A DNA stretch of 36,713 bases. Source: Beroe ovata. Lineage: Eukaryota > Ctenophora > Nuda > Beroida > Beroidae. Location of the stretch: contig CAMPET010000112.1 in the NCBI GenBank assembly GCA_946803715.1, forward strand, positions 177,988 to 214,700, in the 5' to 3' direction. The first letter of the stretch is position 1, and each line of letters opens with the position of its first letter. Both the position numbers and the translations under genes were made by a program. Below are positions 1 through 11,000 of this stretch, piece after piece. Below the pieces are notes generated by a model. That model saw only the letters and a program-made list of their open reading frames with translations. It was not told where the DNA came from and did no database searches.

Positions 1-25
1 ACACACACACACACACACACACACA
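1..25. repeat. (AC)n microsatellite
   Basis: The window opens in an uninterrupted AC dinucleotide run of about 12 units. It lies in intronic sequence upstream of the exon that starts at 225. Its true left boundary is outside the window. Confidence 0.95.
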
Positions 26-224
26 TTGTACCTCTCCTCTTTCCTCCTCTCGTATCACCATAGGGAGGGAAGGAGGGAGAATTAGTCCGATAACGGTCTC
101 CTGGCCACCAAATAGACCAGGTCCCCAGTTCATGGTATAGACACGGTTACATGCCAGGTCTTCTTCCCCTATCTCCTATTGGAGGAACTGGTCCGATAGC
201 TGAGTGTAATATGTGTCCTTGCAG

Positions 225-3200
225 GAAGAAGCTGGGAGCTCACCAATACTATTGGGATTCTCCTCATCTATACAGCTTGTCGGATCTCTGTCGGACACCC
301 TCGGGACAGCTGCAAAACCGACTGAAGAAACTCGTACAAAAGAGCACCCACCACGTGTACCGCTGCAAGAAGTGAGTTTTAGCGCCATGCGTGAGCTGTG
401 ACGCGTGAGTTCGGACGTGTGAGAAAAGCGTGTGCCTTGTTCATCTTGTGATTGGAAATAAGTTGAGAAATGAGAGTTTTCATGAATTTGTAGGTATCGG
501 GAATCAGTGATGGGTACTTAACATTGCCAAACATTTGACGTAAATGGGTAAAATTTAGACAAGGGAGTTACTACGAATTTTTTATATGTAACAGGTACTT
601 ATTACGCCTTTTGGAAAGAGAAAGAAATACAAATCATATTATCGTGGTTTATCTGAATTCTGTTGGCATGGTAACTCGGAAACATTTCCAATTCATGATC
701 CAAGGAGCCGGAAATCGACTGTCATGACTCATGTCAAAATCTTCGTACATCTCAACTATTATGCACTGATTTGTTTCCCATTTCTAAAACCTCACTCTCT
801 CAGCGAATTTAGGTAGATCAATACCGAGAACTCAATCTAAAATCATAATGATTTGTCACGATTCAATCTACCTCACGTGTAATGAAATGTACATTGCGTA
901 ACAGAGCATGACATGTGTCTAATACCTCGATTATCATATGCTGTATTACACTAGCAAGCGATCGGGAGATCGGTTTATTGTAATTCAGTTCTGCACCATT
1001 CAACTCTCCCTCACTACTCTCCTGTTGATTTGTTATGTGGTTATTTTGTGGTTGATTGTTCACCACTACGTCAACCATCCCCCTGCCCCCATGATCACCA
1101 TTGTATGTCTGTCACGTGGATAGGTTTTTAATGTCCGTTATTGTCAAAGCGCGGCGGTGGGCACGCGGCTCCAATCTCGAAATCTCACTCTAAAAACCAT
1201 TATAACACGGGTGACATCCCCAAAAAGAGTATAATGGTTTCATATGCTCCGAACCTGCTCATGTCTTTTATTACATTTAAATCATCATTTTATATTTGTC
1301 TTTTGTGTTCATGTTCATGGTAGCGTGCCTTTGAACGCAGTGTCAAGCTAATGTTTTTCATTGAAATTATACCATTCATGCCTTTGCTGCTCATTTTGAG
1401 CAAATTCTCACTAATAATTCGAACTGTGGCTCGCTTCCCTACAATTCAGCGAGCTCTTTCTTGGAATATGATTATCGATGTAGGGCGGTTTTGTTCGCTT
1501 AAAGCTGACCTCATGAAAATATCTTCGAATTACGGAACATAGGTCTTACTAGAGTGTTTCATTAAGTACTTCTCAGATCTCAGTCTCTCGTGTACAATGA
1601 GTTTTTTCTATTCTTCAATGTATGACTTAGAAATGGAATGCATTTTTCCATGTGTGAAGTGACTACTTATAGTTGCCAGTAAACAATGCCTTGGTATTTT
1701 GTTCCGTTATTTTGTTCCGTTATTATATTAGAACGGTGGAGTGTAAGGAAGGTACTGTAGGTACATGAGTTGGTCGATAAGATGAACTCTGTGGGAAGCT
1801 GAATCAGTACTTTAATCAGTACTTTTACATTTAATCCCTCCACCGCTATAACTTGTGATAATGATCATTGATCACTATTATGTACTCAATACCACATTAA
1901 TTAACAGACGAATCACAATAAGCTGGACTGAGATGAAGATAATGGGAGAGAGGGGTTTGGTTTGTCTTAGAAATGTTTCTGTGTTTAGTTCTCTTTATAT
2001 TATGTGTATTGTTTGCGTTATTTTGTGTGTGTGTTTGTGTGTGTATGTGTGTGTGTTTTTTGTTAACAGCTGCTTTAGTTCTTCATTGTCTTTTAATTGT
2101 TTTACACTCAATGTCAAAGCTCTACGAGGCTTTGTTTTACGTTTAAATGAAATTTATCTCTCTCTCTCTCCTAGATTGTAGCCCGATGTGTTTTATGTTG
2201 TACCATTTTCAATAAGTACCTCCCCGCTGCTACTCACTCGAGACGTATATCATGTAACTCGTGGTCAATCATTTTTGAGTCATTTTCTTCCTTTTCTTAT
2301 CGTACTCCTTCATAATATACACGTCTAGGAGTACACCAACTTATTATTATCATCCTAGTACTATAATATTCAGAATATACTACACAGTATAACTCCTACA
2401 TCAATTATATTTTCTAGATCGGTTAGGAGTATCATTATAGAACACATATAGAACACATTATATCATTATAGAACACATAACCCGCCCTTTTTTCTACGGA
2501 TTCTCTCGATGCTGCGAGTATTGATCATTCTATTTCCCTGGGTTGGTAAACCGTCTTCTCCCACTCAGCGCGGCGGGTATAATATCTGATTAATCTTGTC
2601 ATTATTTCCACAGTTTAGTTAATGAGAACTCGAGTTAATGGGGGACGGAGCAGTTGCCTAATTAAACACTCACTCCCTCTCTCTCTCATATGATGATAAT
2701 CCCACAGAATCATTTCCCCTTTTGTCATACGAAATCAACCCGTTATGTATTTCAACCCTCTCGATAGTCTGCATTAGATATTCTACTTTACTCATTTCTA
2801 ATAGTAAATCCTTTTTTGTCATCATGAAAATCTTAGATCTGAAAACGATCAACTCATTGACGGTATATTATGAGTTATGACAGATTTTTTTGTATCAGAT
2901 TCATATAAACTGTAGCTCTGGGGCTGTAAGCTCTCAAACATGCACTCTCATAGTCAGTGCTTTGCTCGTCATTAGTCAAATAAAGTATCTACTTGACTAA
3001 ATCTGCTTTTATTAGACAACTTTATATAATAGTTTATTTAAAAGTATCCACTCCTTGACTACAGTTTATAGTACGGGCGACTCCTGCACTGTAAATATAA
3101 ATGCTACATCTAATCTAATTGCAAAGTTAGATTATCATATTCGTGTCTAAGAGAGAGAGGTCTCTGTCAGCAATTACATATTTATCTAAACGAGAACCCT

Positions 3201-6200
3201 AATTTTCCTCAAACTCCTCGTTTCGTTTCCTCCGAATCCTTGAGTTTTTACTTCTTTACCATATCTTCCTTCTTTTGTGTGTCTCCGTGACGTGTCGGTA
3301 TATGTAAGATAACTTGATGCCAAATATTCAGAGTTTTCCCCCGTACAGTAGAATTCCATATCTGATACTTTTGCCGGAAATCGTATGCTATAACTTGAAA
3401 TCAGTCATCAAGCATTCCTCCTATATACTGCAGTTAGAGGGCTCTATTACATACTGGAAGGGTATAAATAAAGCTCTTTAGTCGAACGTCTTGTAGCCTT
3501 TCCTAATTGGCAGTTAAACAATTTATCTGGTGTACTGGATGATGTATCCTATATAGTGCAGCAGGCCTCTAATCATTCCTAATGGATTTCAAGGTATTTA
3601 CGGAGCTCTACAGTGCGCGCGCGAGAGAGTGATGCACTCACTTCCTCGCAGATCAGTCTGATTTCGTCATGTTATGTCTGGCAATCCTACTTCTCCCACT
3701 TGTGGTCACAGCTGTGCCCCACTACTACATTGTGGTGCGCCTCCCTGAGAACTACCCTCAGCCAATCAGCGCTCAGTTCAAGCTGGAACAGCCGTATAAC
3801 AGCTCGCGAGCGTGGGATTGTGTCAGCGGGCTGACACCTATCGTGTTCCCCAGTGGCGGACATGGCCGGGTCGTGAAAGCACAGAGTATCGATGTGAGAG
3901 TGGGCAGCGTGGTGGAGTGTCTCGGTCTCAATGTCAGGGTGCTGCAGAGTGTGCCGGTGGCAAGGTGGCAAGGTGAGGGGAGCGTGTGTCCAGGACACAT
4001 CACTTCCACCACCCAGCTAGAGAGGTCTGATGACGCCACCACGGAGTACTTCGCCCTGAATCCCGTCACCACTTTCCACGTGTTCTCCACCAAGCCTGAC
4101 ACTAACTGTTCAGTCGAGGAGGTGCAGCTCATTCCCTCCCCCGGGCTCAGGTTCCACGTGGAGAACAGTGTCCCGGCCACGTGCTACGTCCAGTCTCCCC
4201 ACCTTGACATCTTGACATGTAACCTCACCGTCTCAGTGTCAGACCGGGACGTTATAGCAGTTTCAATCGGTGCCAAATCTATCAAGATCCCGCTCTATGG
4301 ATGGCATATCGGCATCAGGAATGTTAACTGCTCCTACCAGTGTCGTATTATCGGTAGTGATGTTATCCGGACCGGTAGTGTCATTGCTCGGAACGCATCA
4401 GCTGTACCGGAACTAGCTGTTTACACGGCAGAGGACCCCTCATATTCGTCGGGCGGCACTCAGTACCCACGTCGCTACATCATCATAATCTCCATACTGG
4501 CCGCGCTGCTCTTCATCACCACACTCATCACCATCTTCCTCATCAACTTGTCACGTGACTTGAGGCGGAAGTTAGAGCGGTTGTCAGGACGACGGTGTAG
4601 AGTGACGGGAGCACGTCGCCTCCTTCCCGGACCTCCGGAGCCGGACTTGACGTATTCGCGGATACACCAGATTACGAACGCGTGCCATCACTACAACACG
4701 GTTTCTCTCCGGCTGTCAGACTCCAAAGACATGGAGAAGTCACAGACATTTCCTGTGTATCAAAAACTGAGTTTAAATGAGACTGAAACAACGGGCACGT
4801 GCAAGGTATGATGAAGTGGGCATTGCACGTGCTAAATGAATCTGACTCTGAGAATTCGATCAAAGCAAGACCAACAGCAACAGTCGTACTGAATGATTAT
4901 GAACTGTGTTGAAAATCTGGTGATTTCACGTGTCTCATTTGAAATTGTGGTTTTGAGGGACAATCTCCAGGTTAAGTGGCCAAGATCTGATAGCTCAGCT
5001 CAATCATATTAAACCGAGAAACTGACAAGAATGTGGGGCTGTATTATCATGAGTGAGAGTAGAGGTTGTCCAAATTCGGAGATGATACCTGTAAATCTGT
5101 GTTTATTGAATGAACTACTGAACTGATAAAAACTGAACTTTGCTTCTGGATTAATTCTGTGTGTTTACATGTTTTTCATACCCTAACGAAACCAGAAGAT
5201 TAATAGGAATTATCTGTTTGAATGATTGCAAATATCGACCACAATCCTTGGTTATTCCATAAGAAACACGAAACAGGCTATGTCACGCATTCCATGTCAT
5301 TTCGTCAAACCGCCTATAGAATCACTATTGTGTTATTTAGGTATTTCATAAGTGAGTTAATTTTACCTTTAATTGAGTAGCATTCATTTTGTTAGTGTTT
5401 GACACTATATCGTTTTATCATTGGATTTCATTAAAAAACCTAGCTGTGTAAATGGGATGAATAATGTTGAAAAAAGTTGAATGTGTTAACTTTTGCCAAT
5501 TTTGCCATTGCTCATAATCATCATGACGCACATTTTAAATTATTCTGTACATAAATATTATTTGATTATTTGATTTCAATCCGCCCACTTTTTTCTCTAT
5601 TCGATGAACATCAAAATAAATATCCATGAATGTTTTCAAGAAAGCTCGCTGTATACACCATTGTTCGTTTTCGATGTACAGGACAAAGAATAAAAAGGCC
5701 GTGTTTAGTATACATTAGGATCAATTAAACACCAATTAATGCTAATGAGCGTGCTTTAGTGGTTTAGAATAAGATAATTGATGTTGAAGAACAGGTTATG
5801 GTTCTGGACCTCTTACATGTACAATAAAACCTCATTATATCATTATGAGGTAAATACACGATACTAATTGGTTTAAAAATTTGGGCACTAATAATAATAT
5901 TTGACATCGAATGATGAAGGTTGAGCAAAATTGAAGGTTGAGGACTTTTGGAGAGAGGATGGAATGAAGTGTGAACTGTGTCTATTCCTATAGTTCATTC
6001 CTATTGTTCATCCTGGGTAAAATGTTAATTAGCATGAGTAAATTTGATAATTACAGACATTAACCATCGTAAATCTATCCTGCAGGTGTTCCAGTCTTGG
6101 GTTTATCTGTGAGTATTGTCAAGATCCAACAATAATCTTCCCCTTCGAGCTGGAAACCACTGACCAATGCAGCACGTGCAACGCTGTCTTCCACAAGAGA

Positions 6201-6296
6201 TGTAAACACAACGCAACCTGTCCCAAGTGTGTCAGAAGGGAGAAACTCGCTGCCAAAAACAAAACTGTGCTGATAACCGATGATTTCTCAACGTGA
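225..6296 (+). CDS. DEF8/PLEKHM-like protein with Rubicon-homology zinc-binding domain, last two coding exons (partial)
   Basis: Two exons are visible, 225-371 and 6086-6296 (stop TGA 6294-6296). The acceptor is CTTGCAG before 225, the donor GTGAGT at 372 and the acceptor CCTGCAG before 6086. The junction is phase 2 (AA|G) and restores a Lys codon. The first exon encodes a segment with the LYSLSDL motif and a basic amphipathic helix ending HHVYRCKK. The second continues with Cys-rich CSSLGFICEYC, an IIFPFE strand, then CSTCNAVFHKRC and CPKC. This Cys/His pattern is that of the C-terminal zinc-binding Rubicon-homology domain (DUF4206) of DEF8, PLEKHM1/3 and Rubicon, which in known members binds Rab7 and acts in late endosome/lysosome and autophagosome traffic. 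The NATCPKC end most resembles DEF8. Upstream exons lie left of the window. The 5.7 kb intron holds the gene at 3669-4811. Confidence 0.85.
372..3668 (+). other. Left part of the 5.7 kb intron of the DEF8-like gene
   Basis: AT-rich intronic DNA with simple repeats, including a TG-rich tract around 2024-2055 and a CT run near 2157-2171. I see no coding exon with conserved content. Short open frames here lack recognisable motifs and have no phase-compatible splice sites joining them to the flanking exons. The right end (from about 3460) probably holds the promoter and 5' UTR of the nested gene. Confidence 0.6.
3462..3470 (+). promoter_or_regulatory. Candidate TATA box of the nested receptor-like gene
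   Basis: GTATAAATA lies about 200 bp upstream of the ATG at 3669, in the right orientation. If used, transcription would start near 3490-3500 and give a 5' UTR of about 170 nt. That stretch contains at least one short upstream ATG (in TAATGG near 3580). No other element was assigned, so this is only a motif match. Confidence 0.35.
3669..4811 (+). CDS. Intronless type I membrane receptor-like protein (380 aa), nested in the DEF8-like intron
   Basis: An unbroken ORF from ATG 3669 to TGA 4811. Residues 1-15 form a signal peptide (MLCLAILLLPLVVTA). The ectodomain of about 250 residues has several Cys and N-glycosylation sequons (NSS, NCS, NLT, NCS, NAS). A strongly hydrophobic helix (YIIIISILAALLFITTLITI) spans about residues 270-292 and is followed by basic stop-transfer residues. 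The cytoplasmic tail of about 85 residues carries three tyrosine motifs, LTYSRI, YNTV and YQKL. The first fits the ITIM consensus and the last a YxxPhi endocytosis signal. Its base composition is clearly richer in GC than the flanking intron, supporting real coding sequence. The final codons AAG GTATGA could also be a splice donor, so a longer spliced isoform cannot be excluded. I recognise no named family; a cell-surface signalling or adhesion role is inference. Confidence 0.75.
   Translation: MLCLAILLLPLVVTAVPHYYIVVRLPENYPQPISAQFKLEQPYNSSRAWDCVSGLTPIVFPSGGHGRVVKAQSIDVRVGSVVECLGLNVRVLQSVPVARWQGEGSVCPGHITSTTQLERSDDATTEYFALNPVTTFHVFSTKPDTNCSVEEVQLIPSPGLRFHVENSVPATCYVQSPHLDILTCNLTVSVSDRDVIAVSIGAKSIKIPLYGWHIGIRNVNCSYQCRIIGSDVIRTGSVIARNASAVPELAVYTAEDPSYSSGGTQYPRRYIIIISILAALLFITTLITIFLINLSRDLRRKLERLSGRRCRVTGARRLLPGPPEPDLTYSRIHQITNACHHYNTVSLRLSDSKDMEKSQTFPVYQKLSLNETETTGTCKV
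4812..6085 (+). other. Right part of the DEF8-like intron / 3' flank of the nested gene
   Basis: AT-rich sequence with no recognisable exon. It includes the likely 3' UTR of the nested gene and several AATAAA-like words (for example near 5615, 5690 and 5823). A small hairpin (ACCTCAT/ATGAGGT) lies near 5829-5851. Confidence 0.5.
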
Positions 6297-7957
6297 GCAT
6301 CAGTGCTCTTTTCCTACAGTTGCTGATGTATGATGCTGATGGATGGAAACTGATGATGTTTTGTACATCCCTGTTTCAGTGTTTCACGTCATGGTGATTG
6401 TCATGAGCACCGATTTTAACCTTGTTCAGTAGGAACTGAGGCAGAAACCCAGGCTGTGATGAGCTGGTTCGACTGATTGCTGATTTAATATTTGTGTACG
6501 AGTATGATGACTGTTTGTTTTCAAGTTCACTTCTATCCCGCGGCCCACCCTTACCGTTCTGTATACTCCAAGAAGAAAACTTGATTAATTGATAGACTCA
6601 AACTACAAGAACATGATCGCGACCTTTTGAACATTTAAAGCTGAGAAACGAGAAAATTGTAACTTTTATATTTGATATCCATCATTTGGATATCTAACTG
6701 AAATTGGATCGTCGGTTATTTGGTTTTTGATTTGACTTCGACTTCGAGATCACACACTTCGATATTCATACCATTTTCTGAAATCCGACAGCCTCTTTGG
6801 TAATCCAGTTTCCATGATAAGAAGCTTTCAATTCGCTATAATAGTGGATTCACGAAAACTTGATTTATAGCTCAACTTATATTTTCAAGGACGTTAAAAC
6901 CGGTGTGGAAACTGTTTTTCAATGTTTTAAATGATACATGTTTTGTACAGTTTGTGAGAAAGAATTGGTTTAGTTTAATGGAAAAAACCTGTAGTAGTTC
7001 TCTAAGAAGTTGCGGGTTTTCCATCACATAGATCGAGTAGCATATGGCACTGATTTACACGTGGTGCCACCTGGGTATAGTACCATGGTACTGGAAGCGG
7101 TAAGCGTAATTCTACAGACGTAAATTTTACACACGCGCGCATATAGACGTACGTAAATTTTACACCCGCGCGCGTGCCGCGCAGTGTACTCTTGGAATGA
7201 AAGTGACACTGCGCGCGATGCTCAATCAACTGTACAGTGTGACGGTGTGTCACATGATTTTCTCAACAGGTGACAGATACTTGCAGATCCAAAGAAAAAG
7301 CAGTGATTGTGTTAATTAATTGATAAATAAATAACAATAAACACGGATATAAAACTTCCTTTAAACCAGTCTTTAAGATCCGCAAAATATGGAAATGGAC
7401 TTATAATTGCGATCTTAATTGCGAACAGACTTTATCCTGATGTTGACTTAAGGTTTCAAGTCAAACTTCAACAGAAACCTTTCCAAAACTATCGGGTTAT
7501 CTCAATTGTGCACGTGCGGTCATCGTAACCAACAAAATTAAAATTGATAAAAACATGCACATACTTCTGAATTCTACTGATCCATGAAATACAAACTTAA
7601 AATTGGAAATATAAGCATTGCTCAAATAGACAAATAACTTAAATCTAAAAATGAGGGTGACAAATGCTTTCAAATGAGTAATGATAATGAAAACATACTA
7701 CAAATATATATTTAGTTTTATACAAATTGTAAGCATATATGCCAACGTCTTGATTTGGAAAGCTTTGATTCCAATCAATAGAGTATCAAATAAAGTTCTA
7801 TAAAGCACTTAACCACACTGATAGTCTCTGAAGAGTTCGATCTGGATTCGACAACAGATTTGAGGTATTTTCATAGAAAATTATAAATACATTAACCCAT
7901 AATTCGGAGCTGATAAAACTCAAAACTTCACTTTTAACGAATATGAAATCCTATTAG
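6297..7957. other. Convergent intergenic spacer between the DEF8-like and T-box genes
   Basis: The spacer lies between the stop of the DEF8-like gene (+) and the 3' end of the T-box gene (-). It is AT-rich, with A-rich poly(A)-signal-like words around 7320-7345 that could end the DEF8-like transcript. A duplicated GC-alternating block lies at 7116-7174 (listed separately). I find no coding exon. Confidence 0.6.
7116..7174. repeat. Tandem direct repeat with alternating CG tracts
   Basis: The 15-mer ACGTAAATTTTACAC occurs at 7118-7132 and again at 7151-7165. Each copy is followed directly by a CGCGCGC tract. Alternating purine-pyrimidine DNA of this kind can adopt the Z form. CpG-rich sequence is unusual in this otherwise AT-rich spacer. 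Confidence 0.8.
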
Positions 7958-7959
7958 GA

Positions 7960-7965
7960 TTTATT
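7960..7965 (-). terminator. Poly(A) signal of the T-box gene
   Basis: TTTATT on the plus strand reads AATAAA on the minus strand, about 95 nt beyond the T-box stop codon (8062-8060). The position and orientation suit 3' end formation of that gene. Confidence 0.6.
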
Positions 7966-8059
7966 TCAGCCTTCAGGTCGTACTGATGTGATGTCGAGTC
8001 TTTGTGTTTGAATTTGATGCAAACAGTCCAGGGACCAATGAGGAAATGAAGTGGCGTGA

Positions 8060-11000
8060 TCAGTGGTTTGCTGCCGCCAGACCCCAATACGGGTGCTCGC
8101 CTCTGTTGGAAAACCTGGAGCGGGGATGGTCCTTGCTGTATAGGCAGTTGTTGATGGCATTGGCAGAGAAGTCAGAGTCAGTGGTAACTGGACCGAGGGG
8201 AGGGACAGGGGATGAGTTCGGGGGAGGGGTCCCTGCTGGAGAGACACTGCTCCCACTGGTAGCTATAGGGATGAGGGGCTTGTGCTCAATGGGTTGCTGG
8301 GAACTGTCAGCACTGGGGCTTCTCTCAGTGGGGATACCAGGGTAGGACCAAGCCCTGGAGATATTGATAGGTATAATGCATCAATAGCATAAACTACCAC
8401 AATCTACTGGAGTGGCAGACACGGCGAAAAAGGGGGGGGGGAGAAAGGGTGCGTTAACTGAGCAGTCAATGACCATGTTTATAAAGGAGCAGCAATGGAC
8501 TCTTACCCGGTATCAGGCTGGTGTCCGTACATGAGGGGAATGTAGCTGGAATTGTAGAAGTGTGGCACCCTGATGTCTGGAGCTCCAGGATAGTCTGCGG
8601 AGGATGGACCTCCAGAGGCAGGGGAAGTTCTGTGGTAGCTGTCTCGGGCATATTGACTGAAATCTGTGGACAAGAAGAGCGTGTTAGATACTGGGCGAAT
8701 GATAATGGATAATATGTACGAAAATGGGAGAAAAAAGTTACTAGTTTAGATGTGTTTTAAGATAGGGATGAGGAGGTGTCCCCTCTCGGACCCCTCTCCT
8801 TGTATCACTGAGGATCACAGGTGGTACTCACCGAGGGCAGCACTGTAGGGAATCTGTGAGGCAGCAAGACCATCACTCCACGCAGAGGAAGTGTACGGGT
8901 AGGTATCAATATCACAGCACTTGCTCAGTGAACCGGGGGAGCCGGCACCCAGCAGCATGGCTGGCAGTGGCACGGGGCCAGCATTGCCGTTCTGAAAGTA
9001 CTGTTCTCAGGTAAAATACTAAACAACGAGCTTCCTACTATATGCAGTAGTAAAGGGAGGGGGATAAGAGTGAGGGGAGGGAGTGAAATATCAGAGAGTT
9101 CGATCTGATGTTAAGTAGTACCTGTGGGGTCAGGTCCTCAGGGTAGGGAGCAATGGCAAGTGGTACTCCGTTCTGTACTGGTGGGCTCATTTCAAACTGG
9201 GACTGCTGATCTGAAATGTGGCCGTGGTAAGATAATACTCATACAAATTTCTCAGTATTAGGTACTGCAAGTACATGAGTGACGAGTATAATGCATTACT
9301 ATTATATTTTCCCACAGGCAGATGTTCCCAAAAGAAATTCAATGTTTCTAGCAGAAGAATTTTCCAGCTGCATATAACAGCTGTTGTCCTAGAAGATGGC
9401 TGGGTGTGGCCACATCCAATTACAGTAGGAAGTAGAAAAACACATTCCAGTCACTGCTGACGAGGGCGTGTCGGGGCTGTTTTGGAGCAAAGTCTGTCTT
9501 AGTAAGCATGACAAGCACTATAGTTGTGCCTCTTTGTGACCTATGAAGTGTGCTCCACATACACACACACAGCCAGCCAGACCTCGTACTCTAATTATTA
9601 GCACAAACACACACAGAGGTTGCCCCCAGCAGCGCGGACACGACTTCTCACCTCTCTTATCCCCACCAATGATAGCACCGGACACAACTTCTCCCTCTCC
9701 TCTCGACCAATCACAGCCCAGCCACGTCTCCCAGACAACCAATGAACAACACTCTAATCGCGAGTGAGCGCTTAGCGGCAACCAATGGACGAGCAGGACC
9801 GAAGTCACGTGGTGTTCTTTGTAACAGGAGAGCAATAAGATGATTAATGACGTACGATAAAGCAGGGGAGACGTAAAATAACATCACTCTTGCTTGGTTG
9901 GGGGAACCAATGAGAGACTGGTTGTGAATCACGTGACACTTAGCGGAGAGGCTTTGCGACCAATGGGTGGGCGAGACGGAGTCACGGGGCACAGATTTGG
10001 GATGAGTTCAATCCAGGGGGTGAGAAATAGCGGGACATTATCCAGTGTACTAATAACCCATTAGCAGAGGTTGGGATTAGTCAAGAGAGAGAGAGGAAGT
10101 GTCACGGTTATTATTGATCCAGATTATTATTGAGAGTAAAGAACAGTGAGGGATAGAGGATCAGGTAAGTTGCAGTCCACGATCACGGAATGTATCAGTG
10201 AGTGGCATTTGCGCTGGCCACTCCTTGAACCACACTTTCGTGCATAGTAAGTGGTAACAAAAACAAGTGGTTACAGCAAGTTACACTAATAACGCATAGT
10301 ATACTATAAACTCACAGTTGTTTTTGGTGGTCGACGCCTGTGTGTGTTGGATTGTCCCGCCGGCCGCAAGGAAGGGCGGCGCCCCGTACGAGTCGAGCGC
10401 GATGATCACGTGATTGATGTCCTTGGATTCGTGCCGCTCTTCTGCCGCCTGGGTTGCGGTCCCCGGCTCTCGGAAACCCTTTGCGAACGGGTTGTGCTCG
10501 ATCTTCAGCTGGGTAATCTGGAGCAGGGGGGACAGTGGTCAGTGATAGTTTTGATGTTTAAATAGAATGGGGTTTTAGAGAGGGGGTAATGGGGGTATTG
10601 TAATCAGTTCAATTCATTAAGAGTTTGGGGTAGAATGTTCACCACCAGATCCACGAAGAGGGGCATATTATCACCCATTTTACATTAAATCTCACTAATG
10701 TATAACCCTATCCTCTCTCAGTCCCTCTCTTTACTTGTTTACTTTTAAAAGCTCTTAACAATGGGAGTTACCCGTTCCTATGGAAACACGGTACACGTGA
10801 CAAGAGGTGGCGCGCGGACACGTGACATGCTCGGAGCAGCTGATTGGATGAGTTGTGGAGTGTTTACTTCCACTGGCTAGGTGATGTTCTTTCTCTCAGA
10901 GGAGTTGTTTGTGTTCATCCGGGGAAGCGGGAGAGAAATCAAGGGGGCCACCAAATATTGTAGAGACAAACCGGATTTAAGTGGATTAGAGAATTTGTTT

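Noticed and set aside
3687-4180. Two long minus-strand open frames
   Set aside because: They mirror the GC-rich nested gene on the plus strand, which has the signal peptide, sequons and membrane helix. The reverse frames have none.
3669-4811. 380-aa ORF as an internal exon of the DEF8-like gene
   Set aside because: The 371/6086 junction alone is phase-correct and restores the zinc motif. Joining the ORF at 4805 to 6086 gives a stop within a few codons.
6465-6480. tRNA B-box-like word GGTTCGACT
   Set aside because: No A-box at the proper distance and no cloverleaf could be drawn.
10344-10565. Plus-strand open frame rich in Arg/Gly
   Set aside because: It is the antisense shadow of T-box exon 7 (NPFAKGF), which joins exons 6 and 8 in phase.
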